DNA from: UBA1952 sp965246905
Lineage (GTDB): Bacteria; Bacteroidota; Bacteroidia; Chitinophagales; Chitinophagaceae
Length of the DNA: 64,000 nt
Assembly: GCA_965246905.1 (NCBI GenBank)
Contig: CBDFFZ010000020.1
Span: 97,696 to 161,695, forward strand
Direction of reading: 5' to 3'
The notes under the pieces are model-generated. The model worked only from the letters and a program-made list of their open reading frames with translations, was not told where the DNA came from and did not search any database. Made by a program: the position numbers and the translations under genes. Positions 24,563 through 33,963 of this stretch are shown in pieces. Numbering within the stretch: position 1 is the first letter of the stretch; each line of letters starts with the position of its first letter.

Positions 24563-25378
24563 ATGCATGAGTTACAGAAAAAAATAGTGGCCGCCTTTGC
24601 GAATCGCGACCTGCTTCGGGAAGACGCGTACACCGCTGCTATTCATGCAGTAATAGAAGCAGTAGATAAAGGCAGGCTGCGGGTAGCAGTACCTACAGAT
24701 AACGGCTGGGAAGTGCAGCAATGGGTAAAGCAGGCCATCCTCCTATACTTCAGCATTCAGAAAATGCAGACCTGGGAGGCCGGGCCAATGGAATTCTACG
24801 ATAAAATGCTGCTTAAAAAAGATTATGCGCTACTCGGCGTACGTGCCGTACCCCATGCAGTAGCCCGCTATGGCGCGTTCATTGGGCGTAATGTAGTGCT
24901 CATGCCTTCCTACGTAAACATCGGCGCTTATGTGGATGAAGGTACGATGGTAGATACATGGGCAACCGTAGGCTCATGTGCGCAGATCGGCAAAGGGGTG
25001 CATCTCAGCGGCGGTGTTGGTATTGGCGGAGTGTTGGAGCCCTTACAGGCGGCACCGGTCATTATCGAGGATGGCTGCTTCATAGGCTCGCGTTGCATTG
25101 TGGTGGAAGGCGTACAGGTAGAAAAAGAAGCCGTGCTCGGCGCAAATGTAGTCCTAACGCAATCTACGAAAATCATTGATGTAAGTGGCTCCGAACCGGT
25201 AACTTACACCGGCCGTGTGCCGGCCCGCAGCGTAGTTATTCCCGGTACTTACAATAAGCAATTTGCGGCTGGCGAGTATGGCGTTGGCTGTGCGCTCATT
25301 ATTGGCCTGCGCAAAGCATCAACCGACTTAAAAACGAGCCTGAATGACGCGCTTCGTGATTTTAATGTATCTATCTAA
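24563..25378 (+). CDS. dapD: 2,3,4,5-tetrahydropyridine-2,6-dicarboxylate N-succinyltransferase
   Basis: 271 residues, full length. DapD succinylates tetrahydrodipicolinate in the succinylase branch of lysine/diaminopimelate synthesis. The N-terminal helical domain contains 'GWEVQQWVKQAILLYF', followed by 'GPMEFYDKM'. The left-handed beta-helix shows 'RNVVLMPSYVNIGAYVDEGTMVD', 'TWATVGSCAQIG' and 'HLSGGVGIGGVLEPLQA', all DapD signatures. It begins a short operon with the MscS gene 9 bp downstream. Confidence 0.96.
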   Translation: MHELQKKIVAAFANRDLLREDAYTAAIHAVIEAVDKGRLRVAVPTDNGWEVQQWVKQAILLYFSIQKMQTWEAGPMEFYDKMLLKKDYALLGVRAVPHAVARYGAFIGRNVVLMPSYVNIGAYVDEGTMVDTWATVGSCAQIGKGVHLSGGVGIGGVLEPLQAAPVIIEDGCFIGSRCIVVEGVQVEKEAVLGANVVLTQSTKIIDVSGSEPVTYTGRVPARSVVIPGTYNKQFAAGEYGVGCALIIGLRKASTDLKTSLNDALRDFNVSI

Positions 25379-25387
25379 AAGGCTGCT

Positions 25388-26542
25388 ATGCCAGTCCTGA
25401 TTGCGGAAGTTCCATGGCTGCAGCGCCTGTATTGGGGCGCCACTGTTGCAGATTACGCCTGGTGCTGCAGCCTTGCGCTCGCTGCCCTGATTTTTAAACG
25501 ACTCTTTGCAAGGCTCATAGCGAAGCTCACCAGCGGGCTTGCAGCGCGCACCACAGGCGGCAAATACCGCGGCCTGTTCAAGAGTCTTATTCGTAAACCG
25601 GTAGAATGGCTGTTTGCCATTGTGCTGCTGTTTATAGCGGTGAGCCATATCGCAACTCCGCTGCGCTGCGTTGTATTGTTCCGGCTTCAGCATAGGGATG
25701 GCGCAGTGGCAGTTACGGCGGCCGGGGTTATCGATCATCTTTTCTTTTTCTTTGCCATCCTTTTTAGCGCCCATACCATTTCGCGGCTTGCCGATTTTAT
25801 TTACCGCGCGCAGATGGAGCATGCACACCACCGGCAGCAAATGGCGCGCAGGCAGATTCTCCCGCTCATCAAAGAGCTGGTAAAGGGCCTCATCTGGGTC
25901 ATCTCATTTTTCTGGATGCTCGGCGTTGTCTTCGAGGTAAATATTCCTGCGCTTATTACCGGTCTCGGCATAGGCGGAGTGGCGCTTGCACTTGCGGCAA
26001 AGGAAAGTATTGAAAACTTGTTTGCTTCGCTTACCATTCTTACTGATAAACCATTCGGCATAGGCGATACTATCCGCGTTGGCGGCCTCGAAGGAAAGGT
26101 GCAGCGCATAGGCTTCCGGAGTGCACGGCTGCGCGGCATGGACGGCGCTCTTTATATCATCCCCAATAAAAAATTAGTGGATGAAAATGTGGAAAACCTC
26201 ACCCAGCGGGATACACGCGGTGTAAAAATTGTGCTTAATATCCAGACGGGCTTAGAGGAAGACTCACTTCAAAAGATGATCACTGCGCTGAAAGAAATGA
26301 TTCAAACTACGCTACATGTGATCGATCCGGTAAAGGTTTCCCTTGATGGGTTTAATGAAAAAACATTCCTAGTAATCCTTATCTATCACTTACCTCCTTC
26401 ACTTCCAGACGGCAAGGAAGATGATATAAAACAGGAAATCAGCCGGCGCGCCTATGGCATTGTAATGAAATATACAACGATGGTAAAAGTTGCATCCGGC
26501 AGTGAGCCATCAACATCTGATAACAGCGACAGCGGCAAATAA
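25388..26542 (+). CDS. MscS-family mechanosensitive ion channel
   Basis: 384 residues with about four to five membrane helices. The last one is the pore helix (about 195-225: 'PALITGLGIGGVALALAAKESIENL'), followed by the MscS beta-domain ('DKPFGIGDTIRVGGLEGKVQRIGFRSARLRGMDGALYIIPN' region, about 228-270) and a C-terminal domain with 'DGFNEKTFLVILIYH'. Such channels release solutes on hypo-osmotic shock. The gene follows dapD by 9 bp and ends in a short acidic/serine-rich tail. Confidence 0.9.
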   Translation: MPVLIAEVPWLQRLYWGATVADYAWCCSLALAALIFKRLFARLIAKLTSGLAARTTGGKYRGLFKSLIRKPVEWLFAIVLLFIAVSHIATPLRCVVLFRLQHRDGAVAVTAAGVIDHLFFFFAILFSAHTISRLADFIYRAQMEHAHHRQQMARRQILPLIKELVKGLIWVISFFWMLGVVFEVNIPALITGLGIGGVALALAAKESIENLFASLTILTDKPFGIGDTIRVGGLEGKVQRIGFRSARLRGMDGALYIIPNKKLVDENVENLTQRDTRGVKIVLNIQTGLEEDSLQKMITALKEMIQTTLHVIDPVKVSLDGFNEKTFLVILIYHLPPSLPDGKEDDIKQEISRRAYGIVMKYTTMVKVASGSEPSTSDNSDSGK

Positions 26543-26545
26543 AAT

Positions 26546-26660
26546 GAGTAATTATTGTCCCGGCTCTGGGATTTCAATCAGGCAGTCGCGGCGTTGGCAC
26601 CGTTGAAATTATTACTGCTATTGAGCTGTTCTTAGCCGCTGTAAATGCTGCACGTCAGCA
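26546..26660 (-). pseudogene. Decayed homologue of the small ORF at 12426-12686
   Basis: Read leftward, this segment contains 'EQLNSSNNFNGANAATA', then a TGA, then 'S.SRDNN'. It aligns codon by codon with 'EKFNSSKLMNGANATTA...S.CPDNN' of the small ORF at 12.6 kb. A TAA precedes it as well, so the frame is broken at both sides. The remainder of the 341-bp gap to the next gene (26661-26883) shows no gene. The relation to a functional copy is inference from about 30 aligned codons. Confidence 0.5.
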
Positions 26661-26883
26661 TACCTGTAATCGCTTTCTCTATTATCCGAAATTTGTCGCG
26701 TGTGTTTTGGGTATTTAACCATACCTGTGTGGAATTGGCTAAGGCGGGCCATCTATTGCAACAAGGATTGCAGTTGCAGACGTGTATGCTAAAAATAAAA
26801 AAGCAGTCTTCATCCTTAACTATAAGAAATCGGCTCCCTTTTTGAAAAGGACACCGATATCATTGTGTTTAATGCAAAAAGAA

Positions 26884-27222
26884 TTATGCTTTATGTACAC
26901 TGCTCTTGCGGAACATAAAGCTGAAGCTATGGTTGCTGCGCTCATAGCCATAATCCTCTTTTACCAATTCAAAACCATGTGCCAGCATAAAATTGACTGC
27001 CTCAGACACTTTTCCGTTTTTAAATTTTTGTTGTAAAGCCTTTGTATCCATGCCTTCGATCCGCTCATCTCCAATATCGAAATAAGCCTGGAAAGAACGA
27101 GAAAACGTCTTCTCTTCAAAAATCACCAGATAGCATCGCTCACCGGCATTCAGCAAAGGCGTTTGTGCGGAAGTACCCACGCAAAAAAAGAGTAGCATGC
27201 AGCTTAAGAGTAGCTTATACAT
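26884..27222 (-). CDS. Small secreted protein of unknown function
   Basis: 112 residues with a signal peptide (about 1-19, 'LLLSCMLLFFCVGTSAQ'). The mature part has a beta-strand-rich start ('ERCYLVIFEEKTFSRSFQAYFDIGD') and a helix ('TKALQQKFKNGKVSEAVNFMLAHG'). No family is recognised. It lies directly after the RND efflux operon on the same strand but 67 bp from it in the wrong order to be its promoter-proximal gene, so it is probably independent. Confidence 0.65.
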   Translation of the reverse strand: MYKLLLSCMLLFFCVGTSAQTPLLNAGERCYLVIFEEKTFSRSFQAYFDIGDERIEGMDTKALQQKFKNGKVSEAVNFMLAHGFELVKEDYGYERSNHSFSFMFRKSSVHKA

Positions 27223-27289
27223 TGAGTTCAGGTTTTTATGGTGAGATTAAAAGTAAATGATTTAAACACAGCAGTCATGAAACACATTA

Positions 27290-30200
27290 TTAGGATAGCT
27301 TACTGATCATTCCGGCTTTACGTAGCATCTTACGGTGCTCACGGCGGTGCATCAGGTGATGTACTTTAGTATAAATAACCGGGAGGATAAGCAAGGTAAG
27401 TAACGTAGAAGTTACCAACCCGCCGATTACTACTATGGCCAGCGGCTTCTGCGTTTCGGAACCAATGCCTGTACTGATTGCTGCTGGCAGCAGCCCGATA
27501 GCCGCCATGAGCGCAGTCATAACAACGGCGCGAACACGTGAGATCACGCCTTTTTCAATGGCCTGATCAAGCGGCATTTTTGCCTCAAGGTTTTTACGAA
27601 ACACCGTAATCAGAATTACGCCATTCTGGATACATACGCCGAAGAGGGCAATAAATCCAATACCTGCGCTGATACTGAAGTTCATACGCGTAATGTGCAG
27701 TGCCAGGATGCCGCCCATCAATGCAAAGGGAACATTCATAATAGTGAGCACCGCATCTTTTACATTACCAAATGTAATAAAGAGAATAAGAAAAATTGCC
27801 AGCAGGCAGAGTGGCACTACATGGGCCAGCGTAGCAGAAGCGCGTTGCTGGTTTTCAAACTCGCCGTTCCAGGTCATGGAATAGCCTTTGTTAAGCTTCA
27901 GCGCTTTGGCTACCTGCGCCTGTGCATCCGAGATTGTGCTGCCGAGATCACGGCCCCGCACAGAAAATTTTACTGCAATATGGCGCAAATTATTGTCGCG
28001 AAAAATGAAGGCCGGGCCCGTGAGCGTATGAATAGAAGCTATTTCCTTCAGCGGAATTTTAGTGCCGTCCTGCGCAGGCACCCGCAACTCTTCGATCTTC
28101 TCCTGGTCATCCCGAAACTCTTTATCATACCTGATGCGGATATCGAATTTCCGCTCCCCTTCATAAAGCTCCGTTGCTGCTTTGCCACCTATCGCCATCT
28201 CAATTACCGAATTTGCATCGGCTACACTAATGCCATATTGGGCCATCTTCTGCTGATTGAGCTCAATGCGGAATTCCGGCTGGCCGAGGTTCTTTAAAAT
28301 ACCCAGATCATCTATGCCACGTACATGGCTCAGCACACCCTTTATCACCCGTGCAGTTGAATCCAGCGTATTGAAATCCGGGCCGAATATCTTCACTGCA
28401 AGCGCAGCATTTACGCCGGCCACAGCTTCCTCTACATTATCGCGGATCGGCTGCGAATAATTGAGTACGATGCCTGGCAGCTTGCGCAATTGCCCGTCCA
28501 TGCTGTCAATAAGCATATCCTCAGTAAGCCCTTTACGAAACTGATCTTTTTGTTTTAAATCTACCTGTATCTGTACGTTAAAAAAGCCTTTCGGGTCGGT
28601 GCCATCATTTGTCCGGCCAATCTGCGACATTGTTTGTTTCACTTCAGGGTATTTACGGATCATAGCGATCATCTTATCGCTGATCTCCTTGGCCTGAGGC
28701 AGGCTCACGCTCATGGGCAATTCCGCTTCTACCCACAGGGCACCTTCATCCAGCTCCGGCAGGAACTCAGAGCCGAGGAAATGCGCTGAAGCGAAGCAAA
28801 GTACCATCGCTACCACGGCCACAAGCAGGCTCATTTTTTGATTACGAAAAACGAATTTATAGGCATTGCCTATGTTCCGCTCAAAAAATGCAACGACTAC
28901 ATTGTGCTTCTCTTTTACATTGCGGCGCAGCAAAACACTTGAGAAGGCCGGTACGAATGTGAGCGTATAAATCAGTGCGCCGATCAATGCAAAGCCAAGC
29001 GTATAAGCCAGTGGTGAGAACATCTTGCCCTCAACTTTCTGAAAGGCAAATATAGGAATAAGACAAGTAAGAATAATTAGCTTAGAGAAGAAAATAGCCT
29101 TGCCCATTTCAGTGCCTACATTTTTAAACAGCCCAAGCTTGGATAGCTTATTGTACCGCTCCATGCCTATTTCCCTTGCCTTATAATCGAGGGCAACAAA
29201 CAAGCCTTCCACCATTACTACGGCCCCATCGATGATGATGCCAAAATCCACCGCACCCATCGATAGCAGATTTGCGCTCATGCCTTTGAGGCGCATGCAC
29301 ATAAAGGCAAAGAGCAGCGCCAGCGGTACGATAAGCCCTACGGTAAGCGTAGTGCGCCAATCGGCCATGAAGATCAGTACAATTACCGTGACCAGAATAA
29401 TGCCTTCGAGCAGGTTATGGATCACTGTGTGTGTAGCATAAGTCATCAGCTCTGTACGGTCATAAAATGTTTTGATCTTCACCCCTTTCGGGAGCACATT
29501 TTCATTCAGGTCTTTAACTTTCTCCTGTATATGCTGCAAAACTTCCGCAGGGTTCTCTCCTTTCCGCATTACCACAATCCCTTCGATCACATCTTCCTCA
29601 TCGTCTCGGGAAACCCAACCCAGGCGAGGCTTTCCGGCTTCATGCACGGTAGCCACATTTTTTACAAGGATCGGTACATTGTTGATCTTGGTAATGATGA
29701 TATCTTCTATCTCGGAAACATTGTTAAGGATACCGATGCCACGCACCACATAAGCCTGCCCGTTGCGCTCGATCACATCGCCACCTACGTTTATATTGCT
29801 CTTTTCTACGGCATTGTACACATCCAGCGGAGAGAGACTATACTTGGTAATGAGGTTGGGGTTAACGCTGATCTCATAGATCTTTTCTTCCCCTCCAAAA
29901 CTGTTTACATCTGCTACACCGGGAATAGATTTAAACTGCCGGTCGAGTACCCAGTTTTGTATCGTAGTAAGCTCACGTATGTTCTTTAGCCTGCTGTGCA
30001 GTGTGTAACGGTAAATTTCGCCCGTTGGTCCGTAAGGCGGTTGCACATCCGGCTTTACACCATCGGGCAGGTCGGCGCTGCTAAGGCGGCTAAGCACTTG
30101 CTGGCGCGCAAAAGCATCGTCCACATCATCATCAAAAATGATGCGGATGTAGGAGAGGCCGAAAGAGGAAGTAGAGCGCAGAGAGGTTTTCTTCTGCACG

Positions 30201-30433
30201 GAATTGAGCACCGTTTCCAGCGGCACGGATACAAACTTCTCAACTTCCTCCGCACTGCGGCCAGGCCACTGCGCAATGATGATGATCTGGGTGTTCGTTA
30301 CATCCGGAAAGGTTTCAATAGGCGTATTCCGGTAAGATATGAACCCGATCACTGCAAGAATCGCCGTTAAAAAGAAGACGAGATAGCGATGCCGAAGCGA
30401 AAAGTGAATGATGCTCTTGATAAATTTATTCAT
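27290..30433 (-). CDS. Heavy-metal efflux RND transporter, CzcA/CusA family
   Basis: 1047 residues, full length for an inner-membrane RND pump. Twelve membrane helices frame two large periplasmic loops. Signatures include 'YRNTPIETFPDVTN' near the N-terminus, 'PGRSAEEVEKFVSVPLE', the HME-type TM4 motif 'MGAVDFGIIIDGAVVMVEG' with its acidic residues (about 395-413), and 'GSEFLPELDEGALW'. The family exports divalent or monovalent metal ions (Co, Zn, Cd, or Cu/Ag) with an adaptor and TolC-like channel. These partners are encoded immediately upstream in the same operon. The metal cannot be read from sequence by eye; the acidic TM4 motif fits the divalent class. Confidence 0.95.
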   Translation of the reverse strand: MNKFIKSIIHFSLRHRYLVFFLTAILAVIGFISYRNTPIETFPDVTNTQIIIIAQWPGRSAEEVEKFVSVPLETVLNSVQKKTSLRSTSSFGLSYIRIIFDDDVDDAFARQQVLSRLSSADLPDGVKPDVQPPYGPTGEIYRYTLHSRLKNIRELTTIQNWVLDRQFKSIPGVADVNSFGGEEKIYEISVNPNLITKYSLSPLDVYNAVEKSNINVGGDVIERNGQAYVVRGIGILNNVSEIEDIIITKINNVPILVKNVATVHEAGKPRLGWVSRDDEEDVIEGIVVMRKGENPAEVLQHIQEKVKDLNENVLPKGVKIKTFYDRTELMTYATHTVIHNLLEGIILVTVIVLIFMADWRTTLTVGLIVPLALLFAFMCMRLKGMSANLLSMGAVDFGIIIDGAVVMVEGLFVALDYKAREIGMERYNKLSKLGLFKNVGTEMGKAIFFSKLIILTCLIPIFAFQKVEGKMFSPLAYTLGFALIGALIYTLTFVPAFSSVLLRRNVKEKHNVVVAFFERNIGNAYKFVFRNQKMSLLVAVVAMVLCFASAHFLGSEFLPELDEGALWVEAELPMSVSLPQAKEISDKMIAMIRKYPEVKQTMSQIGRTNDGTDPKGFFNVQIQVDLKQKDQFRKGLTEDMLIDSMDGQLRKLPGIVLNYSQPIRDNVEEAVAGVNAALAVKIFGPDFNTLDSTARVIKGVLSHVRGIDDLGILKNLGQPEFRIELNQQKMAQYGISVADANSVIEMAIGGKAATELYEGERKFDIRIRYDKEFRDDQEKIEELRVPAQDGTKIPLKEIASIHTLTGPAFIFRDNNLRHIAVKFSVRGRDLGSTISDAQAQVAKALKLNKGYSMTWNGEFENQQRASATLAHVVPLCLLAIFLILFITFGNVKDAVLTIMNVPFALMGGILALHITRMNFSISAGIGFIALFGVCIQNGVILITVFRKNLEAKMPLDQAIEKGVISRVRAVVMTALMAAIGLLPAAISTGIGSETQKPLAIVVIGGLVTSTLLTLLILPVIYTKVHHLMHRREHRKMLRKAGMISKLS

Positions 30434-30491
30434 GAAAATGCTTTACGCCTTCAAGGCGGTGAAAGAATTTGTGGGAGAAAAGGCTTCACTC

Positions 30492-31583
30492 TTACTCTTC
30501 CGCAAGCTGGTTGAAAATGAGCAACTGCTCTTTGGTAACGACCATCTGGCCGGGCTGCACACCGCCGGAGAGGTAAGTATGCTCGCCAATCGTTTTTAGG
30601 ATATTCACTTCGGCAATGTCAAGATCACTTTTGCTCCTGTAGGTAACTACGTAATTTTTGCCATCCTGTGCTATCAGTGCTTTGGTAGGAATGCTAATGG
30701 CTGAAGCGGATTCTTTATTGCTAACGATTACCTTGGCAAACATATCCGGCTTCAGCAACATCTCCGGATTAGCGAGTGTAATGCGCACCCGCATGGCTTT
30801 GCTCTGCGGGTCGAGCACCTGGCTTATCTTTTCGATACGACCGTTAAATTCCTTATCCGGATAAGGCGCTACTTTCACCTTTACTTCATAGCCTTCTTTC
30901 ACTTTAGGAATATCGGCTTCGTAAACGTTGGCACTTACCCATACATTTTTAAGATCCGAAATGGTGAATAAATTATCTGCCGCATCTGCACGCAGAAAGC
31001 TCCCCGCAGCTACTTTTTTCTCAACTACATAGCCATCGATCGGCGCGGTGATTACATACCGGCCGGATGCATTGCTGCTACCTCCGCCATTGATACTGAT
31101 CATACTTTGCACCTTACCGCGTGCTGCTGCTGCTTTTTCATAAGCCTGCTTCGCTTCGGTATATTCGCGTTCACTGCTCATGCCTGCCTTATACAGGCTT
31201 TGCGCATTGTCCATCTGGCGTTTTGCGATAGCAAGATCTGCGCTGGCACCGGTAAGATCGCTATAGCTACCGGCAACATCTGCGCTTCTTATCACAGCAA
31301 GCGCCTGGCCACGATGCACATAATCACCAAGCGATACGGTAGATTGCAATACCTGTCCGCTACCGCGTGGAAACACTTTTACCACGGCATTTTCATTGAA
31401 ATTCACCTCGCCGGAAAGTGCTATTTCATTGCTGATATTATCCATGCGCACTGTATCAACTTCAATCATGTGCTGCATGGTATCACTGAGCGTAAATTTT
31501 GGTATTGCTACCGGTTGCTGGTCTTTTTCGCCGCAGGCGGATAAAAAAAGTATTGTGGCAACCAGGATAAAGGATTCTTTCAT
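30492..31583 (-). CDS. RND efflux periplasmic adaptor subunit, CzcB/CusB-like lipoprotein
   Basis: 363 residues. Lipobox 'LFLSACG' (Cys about 17) anchors it. The beta-barrel/lipoyl/hairpin order is visible: 'GEVNFNENAVVKVFPRGSGQVLQ' and 'SLGDYVHRGQALAVIRSADV' (lipoyl half), a coiled-coil hairpin about 110-160 ('AIAKRQMDNAQSLYKAGMSSEREYTEAKQAYEKAAAARGKV' region), 'APIDGYVVEKKVAAGSFLRA' (second lipoyl half), then 'LKNVWVSANVYEADIPKV'. It bridges the RND pump and outer-membrane channel. It lies 58 bp before the pump gene and 33 bp after the channel gene. Confidence 0.93.
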   Translation of the reverse strand: MKESFILVATILFLSACGEKDQQPVAIPKFTLSDTMQHMIEVDTVRMDNISNEIALSGEVNFNENAVVKVFPRGSGQVLQSTVSLGDYVHRGQALAVIRSADVAGSYSDLTGASADLAIAKRQMDNAQSLYKAGMSSEREYTEAKQAYEKAAAARGKVQSMISINGGGSSNASGRYVITAPIDGYVVEKKVAAGSFLRADAADNLFTISDLKNVWVSANVYEADIPKVKEGYEVKVKVAPYPDKEFNGRIEKISQVLDPQSKAMRVRITLANPEMLLKPDMFAKVIVSNKESASAISIPTKALIAQDGKNYVVTYRSKSDLDIAEVNILKTIGEHTYLSGGVQPGQMVVTKEQLLIFNQLAEE

Positions 31584-31616
31584 TATTGTATTATTTATTG
31601 AAGGTTGATTTATTGG

Positions 31617-32915
31617 CTACTTTACTACATCGATGCCCAACTGATAATTCAGCTCTTCTTTTGCGAGCTGAAGATTGAGTTGTTGCTGTAGTTGTTTTTC
31701 CCGTACGTCTTCATAGCCGTTGAGGTAATCAATGAATTCTAAAAGGCTTATCTGGCGTGCTTTATAGCTCTCAATAACATTATTGAAGAGCTGGCGGTAA
31801 TCGTTATAAAATGCAGTGGATTTTGGAGTGGAGATACTGAGCGCAAAAAACAGCTTATGATAAGCAGCGCGTACATCATTTTGTAAATTCACGGCTTCAG
31901 CATCCAGCAGCGCCTGTTGTTGCAGTACATTATATCCAGCCGATTTGATCCCCCCCTGATTACGATTTAAAACAGATAATGGAATGCCAAGGGTAAGCCC
32001 AAAATAATTTGGTGAGAAATTGGAAGCTCGATCATAGTTAGGTCCTACACTTAAATCCGGCGTACCCAGCGATTTCTGATACCTGTAATTCAGTCGCTGA
32101 TACTGCATCTGCTGTACCGCGAGGAGATAAGATGTATTATACTTCTGTGCCAGCGCTATGAGCTCCGGCAGGGATTGCTGCGGCATATCCGGAATCCTGC
32201 TAAGCTTTTCACCATCCGGCTGCAGATATTCATTACCCGTAAGACTGAGCAAAGTGCGCAATTCATTCTGTACATCTTCCATCGCCCGCGCATTATCGGC
32301 AGCTTCCTGCTCAAGGCCTGTTGCTACTGCCTCTACACGGAATAGATCTTTCCGTGCAATGTTTCCCGCAGCAAGCTGTGCGGTCATACCGGTTGTAAGC
32401 TTTGATATCTGCTCCAGCTCGGCTTTATATAGATTAGCATACCGCTCTAATTGCAGAATAGTATAAAAATCTTTGCGGAGTGTCTGGCGCAGGCCGCGCA
32501 TGGTTTCTTCAAATTGTAGCTGCGATAATCCGGCATTGGCACTGGCGACAGCTACCGCTTTTCCCCGTTTGCCGCCTAATTGTATCAGCTGTGTTACAGA
32601 GACATAAAACTGCCCGGCAGGGTTGCCTGCATCATCGGTTCCATGCTTGAAAAAGCCCTGATGTTGCACATATACATTCTGATCTACTGATAGGGTTGGA
32701 TTGTCCCAGAGCCTTGCCTGGCGTATAAGGGCGCTGTCTGCACGAACGTTATAATGTCCTGCAAGCACCTGCAGATTCTTTTGCAGGAAGAGCGCTTCTG
32801 TTGCGGCAAGGGTAAGATGTACGGTGTCGGCCTCCTGAGCCCGGCATACAGCCGCATCCGAGAGTACAAGCGTGGCAATAAAGCACACACCCGGTACCAG
32901 CTTTTTATAAAGCAT
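31617..32915 (-). CDS. TolC-family outer-membrane channel of the metal efflux system
   Basis: About 432 residues from the ATG at 32915, which gives a proper signal peptide (…VLSDAAVCRAQ); the frame extends 24 codons further without support. TolC family features are two repeated helical regions with 'ALIRQARLWDNPTLSVDQN' and 'LGTPDLSVGPNYDRASNF', 'GLTLGIPLSVLNRNQGGIKSAGYNV' and 'ISLLEFIDYLNGYED'. It completes the tripartite CzcCBA-type exporter. Gene order is small acidic protein, channel, adaptor, pump. Confidence 0.92.
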   Translation of the reverse strand: MLYKKLVPGVCFIATLVLSDAAVCRAQEADTVHLTLAATEALFLQKNLQVLAGHYNVRADSALIRQARLWDNPTLSVDQNVYVQHQGFFKHGTDDAGNPAGQFYVSVTQLIQLGGKRGKAVAVASANAGLSQLQFEETMRGLRQTLRKDFYTILQLERYANLYKAELEQISKLTTGMTAQLAAGNIARKDLFRVEAVATGLEQEAADNARAMEDVQNELRTLLSLTGNEYLQPDGEKLSRIPDMPQQSLPELIALAQKYNTSYLLAVQQMQYQRLNYRYQKSLGTPDLSVGPNYDRASNFSPNYFGLTLGIPLSVLNRNQGGIKSAGYNVLQQQALLDAEAVNLQNDVRAAYHKLFFALSISTPKSTAFYNDYRQLFNNVIESYKARQISLLEFIDYLNGYEDVREKQLQQQLNLQLAKEELNYQLGIDVVK

Positions 32916-33051
32916 ATTGGTATTGGTAATTAAATTTTGGGGAAATGCGGCAAATGCCGGTCGGCTGGAATCCTGTACAATTGCCATCTCTGGAAATGCA
33001 GATACGCGGCTTTAATTGCTACGATTAAGCAACAAAGGGGAAAGAGGAAAT

Positions 33052-33423
33052 CTAAGCTCTGGGTGGCGGCACCGTAATATCGCCGGTTACAGACATCCGG
33101 CTGTGCTCGGGGAGCAGCACATAATCAGGCTTCTCGACCCATTGAATAAGTACCGGCTGTTTTACTTGAGCTAATACAAAACGCGGCACTACAAATGCCT
33201 TAATGTGCGCTACATTAAAATAATGCGCGCCGTCATCATCCTCGTCCTCAGGTGTATCATCTTTATGCCCAAGCACAACCTGATCTACAAATTCATATAC
33301 GCTGTTGATATCGTCCACACGGATGCCATGCTCGTTAAAAATATCCGTCTCTTCCATTACGGGAATGAACATAGACGTGTTTACGTGCAGTAACAACAAT
33401 AATATGGTAAGAATGCGCATCAT
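33052..33423 (-). CDS. Small exported acidic protein leading the metal efflux operon
   Basis: 123 residues with an N-terminal hydrophobic signal (about 1-18). A stretch around residues 50-68 is strikingly acidic and contains His ('GHKDDTPEDEDDDGAH'), a composition typical of metal-binding loops. The C-terminus ends in Pro/Arg. It is the first gene of the efflux operon (136 bp before the channel gene). No named family; a periplasmic metal-sensing or metal-buffering role is inference from position and composition. Confidence 0.7.
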   Translation of the reverse strand: MMRILTILLLLLHVNTSMFIPVMEETDIFNEHGIRVDDINSVYEFVDQVVLGHKDDTPEDEDDDGAHYFNVAHIKAFVVPRFVLAQVKQPVLIQWVEKPDYVLLPEHSRMSVTGDITVPPPRA

Positions 33424-33579
33424 GCGGCTAAGACAATCACCGTTTATTAAGAAGCTGCAATATTAATTCACACAGTAAAAAATGCGGTGTTAAATCTTGA
33501 TATTTTTAGGACGGGACACTATTTAATATTACTTGATTGCAGCTTCTGGCATTCAGGCATTAGAAGCTTTCGCTGTTCA

Positions 33580-33735
33580 ACAATAATAGGATTATTGCGA
33601 ACTACCCAATCATTTTTACCGGTCTGAAAAACCGTACGCTCAGCAAAACTATGTGCAGGGAATTGTAGCACAAGCTATCAAGCAGGATTTGCTGTGCAAC
33701 AGGCACACGGATATGGATAATGCCCGTGCCAATGG
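33580..33735 (+). pseudogene. Frameshifted fragment of a NIF3-like gene
   Basis: Translating this segment gives 'NRIIANYPIIFTGLK', then after a frameshift 'QQNYVQGIVAQAIKQDLL' and 'DMDNARA'. These match residues of the intact NIF3-like gene at 35176-36276 ('NMIIAHHPIIFTGLK', 'SNYVQRIVAKAIKQDIV', 'NMDNARAG'), also at nucleotide level. Only about 50 codons survive, with no start. The rest of the 540-bp gap (33424-33963) shows nothing else identifiable. It is a degraded duplicate lying 1.4 kb upstream of the functional copy. Confidence 0.8.
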
Positions 33736-33963
33736 CGCCGTTCATCTGTCCTTATTATTTAGCTTTTCTTAGCTCGTGCCATTCGCCAAATCCGAATATC
33801 AAATAGTGTAATATCCTTTACAGATGTACCTGATAGATAGCAGTGTAATTACCACGAGGAAGAAGTCTTTACCTGAGGAACCTGATCAATATTAAAAATC
33901 TGCTGCGTCTGTGATTCGGACGAAAAATACCCGCACCTTTGCCTTCTTTTATAATTTATCCAT

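Noticed and set aside
29417..29989. 190-codon + strand frame
   Set aside because: Lies antisense within the CzcA-like pump gene and has no family resemblance.
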